Below are positions 8,927 through 20,299 of a stretch of 64,000 bases of DNA, piece after piece. The notes beneath the pieces were generated by a model, which was not told where the DNA came from, did no database searches, and saw only the letters and a list, made by a program, of their open reading frames with translations. The translations under genes were made by a program, and so were the position numbers. The number at the start of each line of letters is the position of its first letter. Positions within the stretch are counted from its first letter, which is position 1. The stretch spans positions 248,001 through 312,000 of the forward strand of contig NZ_CABPST010000001.1 in the NCBI RefSeq assembly GCF_902459805.1, written 5' to 3'. The stretch comes from Pandoraea bronchicola (lineage in GTDB: Bacteria; Pseudomonadota; Gammaproteobacteria; Burkholderiales; Burkholderiaceae).

Positions 8927-9664
8927 ATGCATAGCCCGACCCCGTCTTCTGCTCAGACTGCCGACACCACGCTGGCGCAAAGCGCGTACATGCGCCTGCG
9001 CAGCGATATCGTCGAGGGACGGCTCGCGCCGGGCGAAAAGCTGCGCGTCGAGCATCTGAAGGATCGTTACGAGGTCGGAGCGGGAACGCTGCGTGAGGCG
9101 CTGGCGCTGTTGGTGGCCGACGCGCTCGTCGTTCAGCACGGTCATCGGGGATTTCGGGTGACGCCCATCTCGCTGGCTGACTTCATCGACATTACCGAGA
9201 CGCGCGTGCAGTTGGAGACCGAGGCGCTGCGTCAGTCTGTTGCGCTGGGGGATGACACCTGGGAAGCCGATCTCACGAGCGCGTTTCACCTGCTCTCGCT
9301 CGCCGAAGAACGGCTGGGGGACGGGCAGCGCGGCGATGGCAGCCAGTTCGCCCAGTGGGAGGCGCGCAACCGGGCGTTTCATGAAGTCCTGATCCGGGCA
9401 TGCCCGTCGCGTTGGCTGCACCACTTTCTGGCGATTCTGTACCGTCAGTCAGAGCGCTACCGGCGCTTGTCGATCACGCATCAGCCGGTGCCGCGCGACG
9501 TCCACGAAGAACACCAGGCCATCTTCGACGCCTGTCTTGCCCGCGATGCCGGCAAGGCGTCGGCCCTGCTCGCGACGCATATCCGCAAGACACTGGAAGC
9601 CGTGCGCGAGCTGCCCGACGCGGTGGTCAACGCCGGGACTGTGCCACTCGCGGCGGTGCGCTGA
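8927..9664 (+). CDS. GntR family (FCD/FadR-type) transcriptional regulator
   Basis: A 245-residue GntR regulator with an N-terminal winged helix (about residues 15-85, including RSDIVEGRLAPGEKLR and GAGTLREALALLVADALV) and a C-terminal all-alpha FCD ligand-binding domain (about 95-225). The conserved FCD metal/ligand histidines and acidic residues appear in NRAFHEVLIRAC and around DVHEEHQAIFDACLARD. It is divergent from the aldehyde dehydrogenase gene, which it probably controls, and is convergent with the M20 amidohydrolase gene with only 24 bp between the stops. The effector is unknown; FCD proteins usually sense small organic acids. Confidence 0.88.
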   Translation: MHSPTPSSAQTADTTLAQSAYMRLRSDIVEGRLAPGEKLRVEHLKDRYEVGAGTLREALALLVADALVVQHGHRGFRVTPISLADFIDITETRVQLETEALRQSVALGDDTWEADLTSAFHLLSLAEERLGDGQRGDGSQFAQWEARNRAFHEVLIRACPSRWLHHFLAILYRQSERYRRLSITHQPVPRDVHEEHQAIFDACLARDAGKASALLATHIRKTLEAVRELPDAVVNAGTVPLAAVR

Positions 9665-9688
9665 GCGGCGGGCGCCCCGCCCCCCTCC

Positions 9689-10855
9689 TCAACGGGGCAG
9701 ACTGTCGCGCACGATCTGCGCGAAGTAGCGCGCGCCGAGCGGCAGAATCGCGTCGTTGAAGTCGTAGCAGGCGTTGTGTAACGGGATGGCGCCGGGTTCG
9801 TCGCCGCTGCCATTGCCAATGAACGCGAAGTTGCCCGGCACGTGCTGCAGGAAAACGCCGAAGTCTTCAGACGCCATCACTGGCGCCACCTCCGCATCGA
9901 CCATCGCTTCGCCGGCCACCGCCTGTGCAGCGCGAACCGCGAGCGCTGTGTTCTCCGCGCGATTCACCGTCGGCGCAAATTCATAGGTGTACTCGAATTC
10001 GCAATGCGCGCCGTGCATCGCGCATAGGCCCATGCAGATGTCGCGCATACGTGTCTCGAGCAATTGCTGGACGTCCTCCGTGTAGCTGCGCGTGTCGCCC
10101 TTGATCACGACGTTCGTCGGAATGGCGTTGCGAATCCCGTCCGTGACGAATTCCGTACACGACACCACCGCCGACAGACCAGGGTCGACATTGCGCGACA
10201 CCACCGTCTGGAGCGCCACGACGATTTGCGCGCCGATCACCAACGGATCGATCCCCATGTGGGGACGCGCCGCATGCGTGCCCTTGCCGCGAATACGAAT
10301 GACGAAGTTATCTTCGCTCGCCATGATGCCGCCGGAGCGCGTTGCAATGCGTCCCGCCGGAATGCCCGGCATGTTGTGGACGCCATAAATCGCGTCGATG
10401 GGGAAGCGCTCGAGCAATCCGTCGGCAATCATCGCCTTCGCGCCGCGGCCGTGTTCCTCGGCTGGCTGGAAGATGAAGCGCGCCGTGCCGTTGAAGTCGC
10501 GCGACTCGGCCAGCAGCTTCGCGGCACCGAGCGCCATCGACATATGACCGTCATGCCCGCAGGCGTGCATCTTGCCCGGCACTTGCGACGCGTGGTCGCG
10601 TCCCGGCGCCTGCTCGGCAATCATCAGCGCGTCCATGTCGGCCCGAATGCCGATAGCGCCGCCGCCATTCCCCACGCGCAGGTTCGCGACAATCCCTGTG
10701 CCGCCGATGCCGCGATGCACGTCCAGCCCGAGACTCTCGAGAATCGTCGCGACCGTCTGCGACGTGCCGACCTCCTCGAAACCGGTCTCCGGTTGCCGGT
10801 GAAACGCGTGCCGCCATCCCGTGAGCGCCTTGGCGAAATAGATGTCCTGCGTCAT
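9689..10855 (-). CDS. M20 family amidohydrolase (hippurate hydrolase-like)
   Basis: A 388-residue M20D metallohydrolase of the HipO/amidohydrolase type, which hydrolyses N-acyl amino acids. Metal-binding motifs are visible: HACGHDGHMSMALG with C99 and H101, the QPAEEHGRGA block for the catalytic glutamate pair, and a late LHNACYDFND histidine. It starts with a good AAGGAG ribosome binding site. It is the last gene of a tight minus-strand operon, 36 bp after the diaminopropionate ammonia-lyase-like gene, so its substrate is likely an acylated amino acid that feeds the lyase. The precise substrate is not readable from the sequence. Confidence 0.88.
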   Translation of the reverse strand: MTQDIYFAKALTGWRHAFHRQPETGFEEVGTSQTVATILESLGLDVHRGIGGTGIVANLRVGNGGGAIGIRADMDALMIAEQAPGRDHASQVPGKMHACGHDGHMSMALGAAKLLAESRDFNGTARFIFQPAEEHGRGAKAMIADGLLERFPIDAIYGVHNMPGIPAGRIATRSGGIMASEDNFVIRIRGKGTHAARPHMGIDPLVIGAQIVVALQTVVSRNVDPGLSAVVSCTEFVTDGIRNAIPTNVVIKGDTRSYTEDVQQLLETRMRDICMGLCAMHGAHCEFEYTYEFAPTVNRAENTALAVRAAQAVAGEAMVDAEVAPVMASEDFGVFLQHVPGNFAFIGNGSGDEPGAIPLHNACYDFNDAILPLGARYFAQIVRDSLPR

Positions 10856-10891
10856 GCGAAGCTCCTTTGCATGCTGTGTCCGAAAATGAGA

Positions 10892-12124
10892 TCAGCGCGC
10901 CAGCCACACCTGTTGGCGCTGCGCCACCGACACCGCCGGTTCGCCGACGAGTTCGGTGTACACGCGAGGGGCTGTCGCCCCCTCGGTGCTGACGAGCAGC
11001 ACGCGCGACTCTCCCGTCAAGCCAATCGCCGATGCCATCGCAGGCGTTGCTGCGGCTTGCAGCAGCCCCGCCAGACCGGCCGCCCCCGACTCGCCAGCCA
11101 CGAATGGCACATCGTTTTCGCTCCCGCGGGCCAGCCGCTGCATCGCCTCGACGGCCTGAGCATCGGTAACAGTCATGAACGCGTCAACCGACGGCTGCAG
11201 GAATCGCCAGGCAAGAGGCGATGTCTCGCCGCACGCCAGCCCGGCCATCACCGAATCGACCGATCCCGATGCCGACGCTGCCCGGCCCGCGAGCGCGCTT
11301 TGGTACAGACAATCGGCCTGCGCCGGCTCCACGACAACGAACGCCGGCCTGCGCTCGCCCCAGCGCTCCCAGAGATAGCTCGCGACCCCCGCTACCAGTC
11401 CACCCACGCCCCCTTGCAAAAAGACGTGTGTCACGGGACAGGTATCGCCGTTGCGGGCATCTTCGCCGCTCAACGTCTCGTCGACTTCGGCTGCGATCGT
11501 CGCATAGCCTTGCATCACGTCACGCGGAATGATTTCGTAGCCGTGATACGACGTATCCGAAACCACGTGCCAGCCACGACGCGCAGCGAGCGCCGCCGCC
11601 TCTTCCACCGAGGCGTCGTAGTGACCCGCGATGCGCACGATCTCGGCGTCGCAGGCCGCAATCGCCTGCTCGCGCTCTTCGCTCACATGCGCATGCAACA
11701 CGATCACGCAACGGCAGCCGATGCTCTGCGCCGCAGCGGCCAGCGCGCGGCCGTGATTGCCGTCCGTCGCGCTGATCACCGTGAAGCCGTCGAGCGCGTC
11801 GCGATGTTCTCCGTTCAGCAATGTCTGTGCCGTGAAGCCGTGGCCTTCGAACTTGCGCAGCAGCAGACGCACGAGTGCGATCGGTGCGCCGAGCGCCTTG
11901 AAACTTCCGAGCGAGGAACGCAGCGCTTCATCTTTCACGAGCACGCTGCGGACGCCCAGCGACGCGGCCAGATCGGGCAACGTGCGTAACGGTGTACTGC
12001 CGGGCGTCAGTCCGTTCCAGTGCGCGAGCCAATCGCGGCTCTCCTGCGCACGCGCGATGCTCATGATGGTCTGAAGATCTGCCGGGTACGGCGCGCGCAC
12101 GGCATGAGGATTGGCATACAACAT
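10892..12124 (-). CDS. Diaminopropionate ammonia-lyase family protein (DpaL/YgeX-like)
   Basis: A 410-residue fold-type II PLP enzyme. The cofactor lysine is K76 in SSLGSFKALGAP, followed by the SATDGNHGRALA motif and a glycine-rich phosphate-binding GGVGGLVAG loop; this combination marks the diaminopropionate ammonia-lyase branch rather than threonine deaminases. DpaL converts 2,3-diaminopropionate to pyruvate and two ammonia. It lies in the middle of a three-gene operon, 36 bp from each neighbour, both metallo-amidohydrolases. A different small amino acid as substrate is possible, since family members are sometimes only loosely specific. Confidence 0.85.
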   Translation of the reverse strand: MLYANPHAVRAPYPADLQTIMSIARAQESRDWLAHWNGLTPGSTPLRTLPDLAASLGVRSVLVKDEALRSSLGSFKALGAPIALVRLLLRKFEGHGFTAQTLLNGEHRDALDGFTVISATDGNHGRALAAAAQSIGCRCVIVLHAHVSEEREQAIAACDAEIVRIAGHYDASVEEAAALAARRGWHVVSDTSYHGYEIIPRDVMQGYATIAAEVDETLSGEDARNGDTCPVTHVFLQGGVGGLVAGVASYLWERWGERRPAFVVVEPAQADCLYQSALAGRAASASGSVDSVMAGLACGETSPLAWRFLQPSVDAFMTVTDAQAVEAMQRLARGSENDVPFVAGESGAAGLAGLLQAAATPAMASAIGLTGESRVLLVSTEGATAPRVYTELVGEPAVSVAQRQQVWLAR

Positions 12125-12160
12125 TGGGGGGCTCCGGTATTGCGTTCTCAGGGGGCTGGC

Positions 12161-13432
12161 TTACTGATTCACGCCAAGTCGCTGTGCAACGACGTCGAGC
12201 AGCACCTCGGCACCCCGCACCAGTTGGTCGTCGTCGGTATGCTCTCGCGGGTTGTGGCTGACACCGCCACGGCTCGGTACAAAGATCATCGCCGCCGGGG
12301 CGATGCGCGCGATCATCTGGGCATCGTGGCCCGCGCCCGACGTCATTCGCTTGTAAGCAAGACCGCGCCGCTTGACGCTCGCCTCGATGACGTCGGTCAG
12401 CTCGGCGTTGAAAACCACGGGCGAGAAGCGCGCGAAGCGTTCGGTTGAAATGCGCACGCCCTCTTCCTCCGCGATCTTCGCGAGGAACGCGCAGAGCCGC
12501 GCTTCACTCGATGCCAGACGCTGCTCGTCCGGGTCGCGCATGTCGACCGTGAACACGGCCTTGCGCGGAATCACATTGATCACGCCCGGCTCGACCTGAA
12601 ACGTGCCGACCGTCGCCAGTGTGGTGCCCGATTCGATCGCGATGCGGCGCAACTCGGCGACCGTAGCCGCAGCGACATAGCCGGCATCGTGACGCAGGCG
12701 CGTTGGCGTGGTGCCCGCATGATTGGCATTGCCCTGCACGGTGATCTGCTGCCATGAGATTCCCTGCAAATTCTCCACGACACCGATCTCGAGCCCTTCC
12801 GCCTCGAGAATCGGCCCCTGCTCGATGTGCAGTTCGAGGTACTCATGCGGCACAAGCGTGCCCGGCGTCATCTCCCCCGCGTAGCCGATGCGCACGAGTT
12901 CATCGCCCAGGCGCGCGCCGTCGGTGCCAATGGCATCGAGCGCGTCATCGAGCGGCAAGCCACCGGCGTGCACGAGCGATCCCATCATGTCCGGGTGAAA
13001 GCGTGCGCCCTCTTCATTGGTGAACGCCGCCACGGTTATCGGGCGCGACGGCACGATGCCCGCGTCACGAAACGCCCGGACGACGGCCAGACCGCCCAGC
13101 ACACCGTAGCAGCCGTCGAGCGCACCGGCATTGACGACGGTGTCGATGTGCGAGCCCATCATGAGCGGGCGCGGCGTCTCGCCAGAGGCGTCTTTCTGCG
13201 CTGGCGGGAGCGTGCCGAAAATGTTGCCGATGCGATCGATCTGCACGTCGAGATCGAGTTCGCGCATCCAGGCGACCACCTGATCGCGGCCGGCCTTCTC
13301 GGCATCGGTGAGGGCGACGCGGGTGCGCCCCCCCGCAACGGGATCGGCACCGATCTCACCTAGTTCGCGTAGTTGCTGCAGCAGCACCGGGCCGTTCAGG
13401 TGCAGGACTGGGGAGGCTTTCGTTTCGGACAT
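12161..13432 (-). CDS. Zn-dependent hydrolase, N-carbamoyl-L-amino-acid hydrolase / allantoate amidohydrolase family
   Basis: A 423-residue M20-family hydantoinase/carbamoylase-type enzyme. The di-metal site is visible in MMGSHIDTVVNAG (first histidine and aspartate), FTNEEGARF (bridging and catalytic glutamates) and the later HIEQGPILE and SHNPREHT motifs. Family members remove carbamoyl or ureido groups from amino acids (carbamoylase, allantoate amidohydrolase, beta-ureidopropionase). It is the first gene of the operon with the DpaL-like lyase and the M20 amidohydrolase, and is divergent from an Lrp/AsnC gene. The lack of any allantoinase or hydantoinase neighbour argues for an amino-acid derivative as substrate. 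Confidence 0.87.
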   Translation of the reverse strand: MSETKASPVLHLNGPVLLQQLRELGEIGADPVAGGRTRVALTDAEKAGRDQVVAWMRELDLDVQIDRIGNIFGTLPPAQKDASGETPRPLMMGSHIDTVVNAGALDGCYGVLGGLAVVRAFRDAGIVPSRPITVAAFTNEEGARFHPDMMGSLVHAGGLPLDDALDAIGTDGARLGDELVRIGYAGEMTPGTLVPHEYLELHIEQGPILEAEGLEIGVVENLQGISWQQITVQGNANHAGTTPTRLRHDAGYVAAATVAELRRIAIESGTTLATVGTFQVEPGVINVIPRKAVFTVDMRDPDEQRLASSEARLCAFLAKIAEEEGVRISTERFARFSPVVFNAELTDVIEASVKRRGLAYKRMTSGAGHDAQMIARIAPAAMIFVPSRGGVSHNPREHTDDDQLVRGAEVLLDVVAQRLGVNQ

Positions 13433-13592
13433 GAGTCAGTCGTTTTGGCGGGGATGTCTGGGCAAACGCCGGCGGCGGCCGACTTCGCGGGATGCCGCTA
13501 GCGGAGTATCATCGGACAGCCTGAATATTATTCCGGCGAACGCGTAGGTTTAACGCGTTTTGAGCGTTCGAACCGAATTTTTATTGCGCATC

Positions 13593-14066
13593 ATGAGCCT
13601 CGATAGTTACGACCTCGCCCTGCTCGCGGCGATTCAGCAAGACGCGACGACGCCCCAGCATGCGCTCGGCGCACAGGTCAATTTGTCGTCCGCCGCGGTG
13701 AACCGGCGACTGAAGAAGCTCGCCGACGAGGGGGTAACGCGCAAGACCGTCTCGCTGATCGACCCGGCGAGCGTCGGCTACCCGCTCACGATCATCACCG
13801 AGGTCGAAGTCGAGAACGAACGGCTCGACCTGCTTGACGCCATGAGGCGCAGTTTTCTGGCGTGTCCGCAGGTGCAGCAGTGCTACTACGTCGCGGGGGA
13901 ATGCGACTTCGTCGTCATCATGGTCGTGCAGAACATGGCCCAGTACACCGAACTCACGCGTGCCCTCTTCTTCGAGAGCAACAACGTCAAGCGCTTCAAG
14001 ACACTTGTCTCGATGAGCAACGTGAAGGTCGGGCTGGAAGTGCCGCTGGACGCCGCCCCGGACTGA
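13593..14066 (+). CDS. Lrp/AsnC family transcriptional regulator
   Basis: A 157-residue Lrp/AsnC regulator: helix-turn-helix at about residues 4-60 (SYDLALLAAIQQD then SSAAVNRRLKKLADEGV) and a C-terminal RAM/AsnC ligand-binding domain (about 70-150, CYYVAGECDFVVIMV). I chose the ATG at 13593 because MSLDSYDL is the usual family start; an in-frame TTG at 13560 would add eleven residues. It is divergent from the three-gene amidohydrolase/lyase operon (160 bp gap), so amino-acid-responsive control of that operon is likely. It converges on the HD-protein gene. Confidence 0.9.
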   Translation: MSLDSYDLALLAAIQQDATTPQHALGAQVNLSSAAVNRRLKKLADEGVTRKTVSLIDPASVGYPLTIITEVEVENERLDLLDAMRRSFLACPQVQQCYYVAGECDFVVIMVVQNMAQYTELTRALFFESNNVKRFKTLVSMSNVKVGLEVPLDAAPD

Positions 14067-14144
14067 CACCAGCGACGGCGCGGGCGGAGTTTAAGGTTGA
14101 TGCGCCGGCGCAATGCCGGATCTGGGAACCCATGACCTGGCGGG

Positions 14145-14861
14145 TCATCCTCGGGCGCCGGGAGATATTTCGTCGCGCAACAGGTCGAGGTACGCGCGCA
14201 TGGTTGCGATACGTTGCTCGCCGATACGCTGGGCTCGGGCAGTCAACAGACCGTCGGTCAGACGAAGCAGCTTGGTTTCGAAATGGTCGAGCGCGAAGCG
14301 GCGGTCGTCGAGGCTGCGGTTTTTTGCGAACGGATCGAGCGGATCGTAGAGACGCGAGCCGGTACGGCCGGCGACATAGAACGTCCGCGCAATGCCGATG
14401 GCGCCGATGGCGTCGAGGCGGTCAGCATCGCGCAGCACGCAGGCCTCACGCGTCAGAGGTGCGATACCTGCCGAAAAGCTATGCGCTTCGATGACATGTG
14501 CCGTGGCATCGATCCGCGCGGCAGCCCATCCAAGCGTGCGCAAAATACCACTCGCTTTCTCGGCCGAGAGACGTGATGCCTGAGCGCGGCGCGGGTCCGA
14601 TTTTTCGACCGGGACACAATCGTGCATCAATGTCGCCACGGCCAGCATCTCCAGATCGACGGAAGACTCATCAGCGGCAATCTCCGTCACCAGTTTCCAG
14701 ACACGAATCAGATGCGACACGTCGTGCGAACCGTCTTCACGAGTGTCGTTGCCCTGGGGCTCAGGCGCCATTGCCGACGCACCCAGCGTGTCGAGCACGG
14801 CGACGATGACCTCGCCGCAGGGGAAGAAGGCTTGCGCCAGCAACGTAGTTGATGAAGTCAT
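14145..14861 (-). CDS. HD domain-containing protein (putative phosphohydrolase)
   Basis: A 238-residue HD-superfamily protein. The metal-binding pattern H...HD...D is visible: the histidine in GSHDVSHLIRVWKL, the HD doublet in ATLMHDCVP and a later aspartate in RDADRLDAIGAIG. It resembles the YedJ-type HD phosphohydrolases. The frame is open from 14906, but MTSSTTLLAQAFF at 14861 is the plausible start. It is on the same strand as ssb but 326 bp from it, with hairpins in between, so it is probably a separate unit. Substrate unknown. Confidence 0.78.
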   Translation of the reverse strand: MTSSTTLLAQAFFPCGEVIVAVLDTLGASAMAPEPQGNDTREDGSHDVSHLIRVWKLVTEIAADESSVDLEMLAVATLMHDCVPVEKSDPRRAQASRLSAEKASGILRTLGWAAARIDATAHVIEAHSFSAGIAPLTREACVLRDADRLDAIGAIGIARTFYVAGRTGSRLYDPLDPFAKNRSLDDRRFALDHFETKLLRLTDGLLTARAQRIGEQRIATMRAYLDLLRDEISPGARG

Positions 14862-14988
14862 GACAATCCGATTTCCAGTGCGTCTGTTGGGTCTTTCGCG
14901 ATCCATTCACCCCACAGCGACGCAGGCCAGCGACGGAGGCGGTCGACGCGATTCTACGCGGGGTCGCTTGCCGTCCGTTGGGTCTTTG

Positions 14989-15008
14989 TGCCGCCATTAT
15001 TGGCGGCA
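14989..15008. repeat. 8-bp inverted repeat in the HD-protein/ssb gap
   Basis: A perfect inverted repeat TGCCGCCA / TGGCGGCA with a 4-nt loop lies about 130 bp upstream of the HD-protein start. Together with the ssb terminator it is the only structure I see in this 326-bp non-coding stretch; it could be a second terminator or part of the HD gene's control region. Confidence 0.4.
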
Positions 15009-15107
15009 GGCGAGCGTTTCTCGCTCCTAGGCGGCTTCAGCGCGGCTTTGCAAGCGTGATGTGACTATTCCGACTCACAGGAAGACGGCTTCGCTGCCGT
15101 AAACGGC

Positions 15108-15141
15108 AAACCCCGTCTACGCAGCAACGTACACGGGGTTT
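15108..15141 (-). terminator. Hairpin terminator downstream of ssb
   Basis: Two 14-nt arms with one mismatch and a 6-nt loop, AAACCCCGTCTACG / CGTACACGGGGTTT, begin 46 bp after the ssb stop. Reading on the minus strand the stem ends in TTT. It is well placed to end the MFS-ssb transcript. Confidence 0.65.
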
Positions 15142-15187
15142 GGATGACATCGGCTGCGAGGAATGCTCGCAGCGTTTGGCTGGGGCT

Positions 15188-15706
15188 TCAGAACGGAATA
15201 TCGTCGTCCATGTCGTCGAAGCCGCCACCCGACTGCTTGGCCGGGGCTTGCTGACGGCCACCGCCGCCACCGCCACCACCGCCGCGCGAATAGCCGCCAC
15301 CGCCGCCACCGCCTTCGTCACCGCCGCCGCGCGAATAGCCACCGCCGCCGCCACCACCGCCGCCTTCGCCGCCACGGCCACCCAGCATTTGCATCTGGTC
15401 AGCCACGATTTCCGTGCTGTAACGGTCCGTGCCGTCCTGCGCCTGGTACTTGCGCGTGCGGATACGGCCTTCGATATACACCGACGAGCCCTTCTTCAGG
15501 TACTCGTTCACAATCTCGGCGAGACGGCCGAAGAACGACACGCGGTGCCATTCCGTCATCTCCTTGAACTCGCCAGATTGCTTGTCTTTGTAACGGTCGG
15601 TCGTCGCCAGACGAATGTTCGCGACCGCATCGCCGCTCGGCAAATAGCGGACTTCGGGGTCGGCGCCAAGGTTACCGACCAGGATCACTTTGTTGACTGA
15701 TGCCAT
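15188..15706 (-). CDS. ssb: Single-stranded DNA-binding protein
   Basis: A 172-residue SSB. The N-terminal OB fold (residues 1-110) begins [20 protein letters not shown] as in proteobacterial SSBs, and the acidic tip DDMDDDIPF is the protein-interaction tail that recruits repair and replication enzymes. The linker is almost pure glycine and contains two near-identical blocks with YSRGGG, a low-complexity linker that can vary in length by slippage. It has a good ribosome binding site (GGAGAAAG). It follows the MFS gene by 30 bp, probably as one transcript, and the uvrA gene is divergent upstream, a familiar ssb-uvrA neighbourhood. Confidence 0.97.
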   Translation of the reverse strand: MASVNKVILVGNLGADPEVRYLPSGDAVANIRLATTDRYKDKQSGEFKEMTEWHRVSFFGRLAEIVNEYLKKGSSVYIEGRIRTRKYQAQDGTDRYSTEIVADQMQMLGGRGGEGGGGGGGGGYSRGGGDEGGGGGGGYSRGGGGGGGGGRQQAPAKQSGGGFDDMDDDIPF

Positions 15707-15736
15707 AAAACTTTCTCCGGTATTGCTGAAATCCGA

Positions 15737-16960
15737 TCAGGATTGACGAGGCGCTGGCGTCCTCATCGGTGCGGCGATTATAAGCCACACGAAAGCTCCG
15801 GCTGCGCATGTAAGGAATATTGCGTTTTGACCGTAGTGGGTCATCAGAAAACCCCCTAGTGCCCCGCCGCAGAACAATCCGAGTGCCTGCGTGGTGTTAT
15901 AGACACCGACGGCCGCGCCCTTGCGCTGCCCGGGCGCCAGCTTCGAGACCAGCGACGGCTGCGACGCTTCGAGCACGTTGAAGCCCAGGAAGTACACGAA
16001 CAGCACCACCGCGATCACGGCCACCGTCGGCGGCAAGCCGCCCAGCGCCGCCTGCGCTATCGCCACCAGCGCAATCGCCGAGAGCAGCACGATCTTCATC
16101 TTCCCGCGCTTCTCGGCCGCAATGATCGCCGGCACCATCGCCACAAACGACAGGCCCATCACCGGCAGATAGACCTCCCAGTGCTGCGCCACCGGCAGGC
16201 CCGCCGCCACCAACATGCGCGGCATTGCCACGAAAAGCGCCGTCTGCGTAGCGTGCAACACGAATACCCCGAAATTCAGACGCAGCAGTTCCGGGTTGTG
16301 CAACACCTCCGAAAACGGCGCCGGACCGGCCTTGGGATGCGCAGGCGGTGTCGGCACGACCCACAACACCACGAAAATCGCCAGCACCGCCAGAATACCG
16401 ATCGCCGAAAACAGACCGCTCATGCCAAGCCAGTGGTACAGGAACGGCGCACACACGATCGCCACCGCGAACGACACGCCAATGCTGCCGCCGATCATCG
16501 CCATCGCTTTCGTGCGGTTTTCGTCGCTCGTCAGGTCGGCCACACAGGCCATGACCGCCGACGAAATCGCCCCGGCGCCCTGTATCGCCCGGCCAACGAT
16601 GATCCACGTCAGATCATGCGCCAGCGCCGCCACCAACGAACCGATCGCGAATACGACCAGACCGAAGATGATGACCGGCTTGCGACCCAGCCGGTCCGAT
16701 GCCCAGCCATACGGGATGTAAAGCAGCGACTGGGTAAGACCGTAGATGCCGATCGCCAGTCCAACGAGAAAGGTGTTGTTGCCGCCCGGAATCGTCTGAG
16801 CGAACACAGAGAACACCGGCATGATCAGGAACAGGCCAAGCATGCGCAGCGCAAAAATCCCCGCGAGCGACGCACTCGCGCGCACTTCTAACGGGGTCAT
16901 GCGGCCGCCTCGGCCGCGTGTCGTGGCAGGGGAAGCGGAAGTCACGGAATCAGTCGACAT
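15737..16960 (-). CDS. MFS transporter
   Basis: A 407-residue, 12-helix major facilitator protein. The loop 2-3 motif A is seen as GWASDRLGRKPVI, and RAIQGAGAISSAVMACVADL lies in helix 4 as in drug/proton antiporters. The frame is open from 17041, but the ATG at 16960 has an AGGA site and is the better start. It is immediately upstream of ssb (30 bp) and divergent from uvrA. The MFS-ssb-uvrA arrangement is common in beta-proteobacteria; the substrate is unknown. Confidence 0.85.
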   Translation of the reverse strand: MSTDSVTSASPATTRGRGGRMTPLEVRASASLAGIFALRMLGLFLIMPVFSVFAQTIPGGNNTFLVGLAIGIYGLTQSLLYIPYGWASDRLGRKPVIIFGLVVFAIGSLVAALAHDLTWIIVGRAIQGAGAISSAVMACVADLTSDENRTKAMAMIGGSIGVSFAVAIVCAPFLYHWLGMSGLFSAIGILAVLAIFVVLWVVPTPPAHPKAGPAPFSEVLHNPELLRLNFGVFVLHATQTALFVAMPRMLVAAGLPVAQHWEVYLPVMGLSFVAMVPAIIAAEKRGKMKIVLLSAIALVAIAQAALGGLPPTVAVIAVVLFVYFLGFNVLEASQPSLVSKLAPGQRKGAAVGVYNTTQALGLFCGGALGGFLMTHYGQNAIFLTCAAGAFVWLIIAAPMRTPAPRQS

Positions 16961-17381
16961 TACGTCCTGAGAGATGGAAAAAGCGCGTGCGGCCTCGGAA
17001 TCTTCTGATGATTGCCGCCCGGCCCGCTGCACGCCCGCCACTCGGCAGGCGTGTCAATGGCAGTCGGACGGCGCTCGGGCGCCAGCCTCTGGAAATCGGG
17101 CGGTTCGTCCCCATTTTTGCCTCGTGCCGGTGTGCCGCCCCGGAGCAGCCCTGTCAGCGGGTTCAGCCCCGGCAATCAAACTTAGGTATATTAGCAGGTT
17201 TAGCCGCCCGGATTTCCCCCCCAGCGGCCCGCCCGACCGCTCCCGCCGCCAGTCGCGCCGACGCCGGCCAACGCCGCGCCGGTACGGTCCGACGTCCCGG
17301 GAAACTCGGACTCTTGGGGGCCGGAACCCGCCCCGCGACAATTCGCCGCGCGGATTCCTCGGCGACGACCCGGAACCGTCA

Positions 17382-20246
<2,865 letters not shown>

Positions 20247-20254
20247 GCCGCATC

Positions 20255-20284
20255 GCCCGGACCGTCACGGCCCGGGCTTTTTTT
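20255..20284 (+). terminator. Rho-independent terminator of uvrA
   Basis: GCCCGG / CCGGGC arms around an 11-nt loop that can pair further, followed directly by seven T. It starts 9 bp after the uvrA stop and ends 15 bp before the next start codon. Confidence 0.85.
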
Positions 20285-20299
20285 GAAGGACGTCATTGC

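Noticed and set aside
10064-11989. A 641-codon plus-strand frame opposite the M20 and DpaL-like genes.
   Set aside because: Antisense shadow, Arg/His-rich, no domain.
14132-14148. A small inverted repeat ATGACC / GGTCAT overlapping the HD-protein stop.
   Set aside because: Only 6 bp with no T-run; too short to call a terminator.
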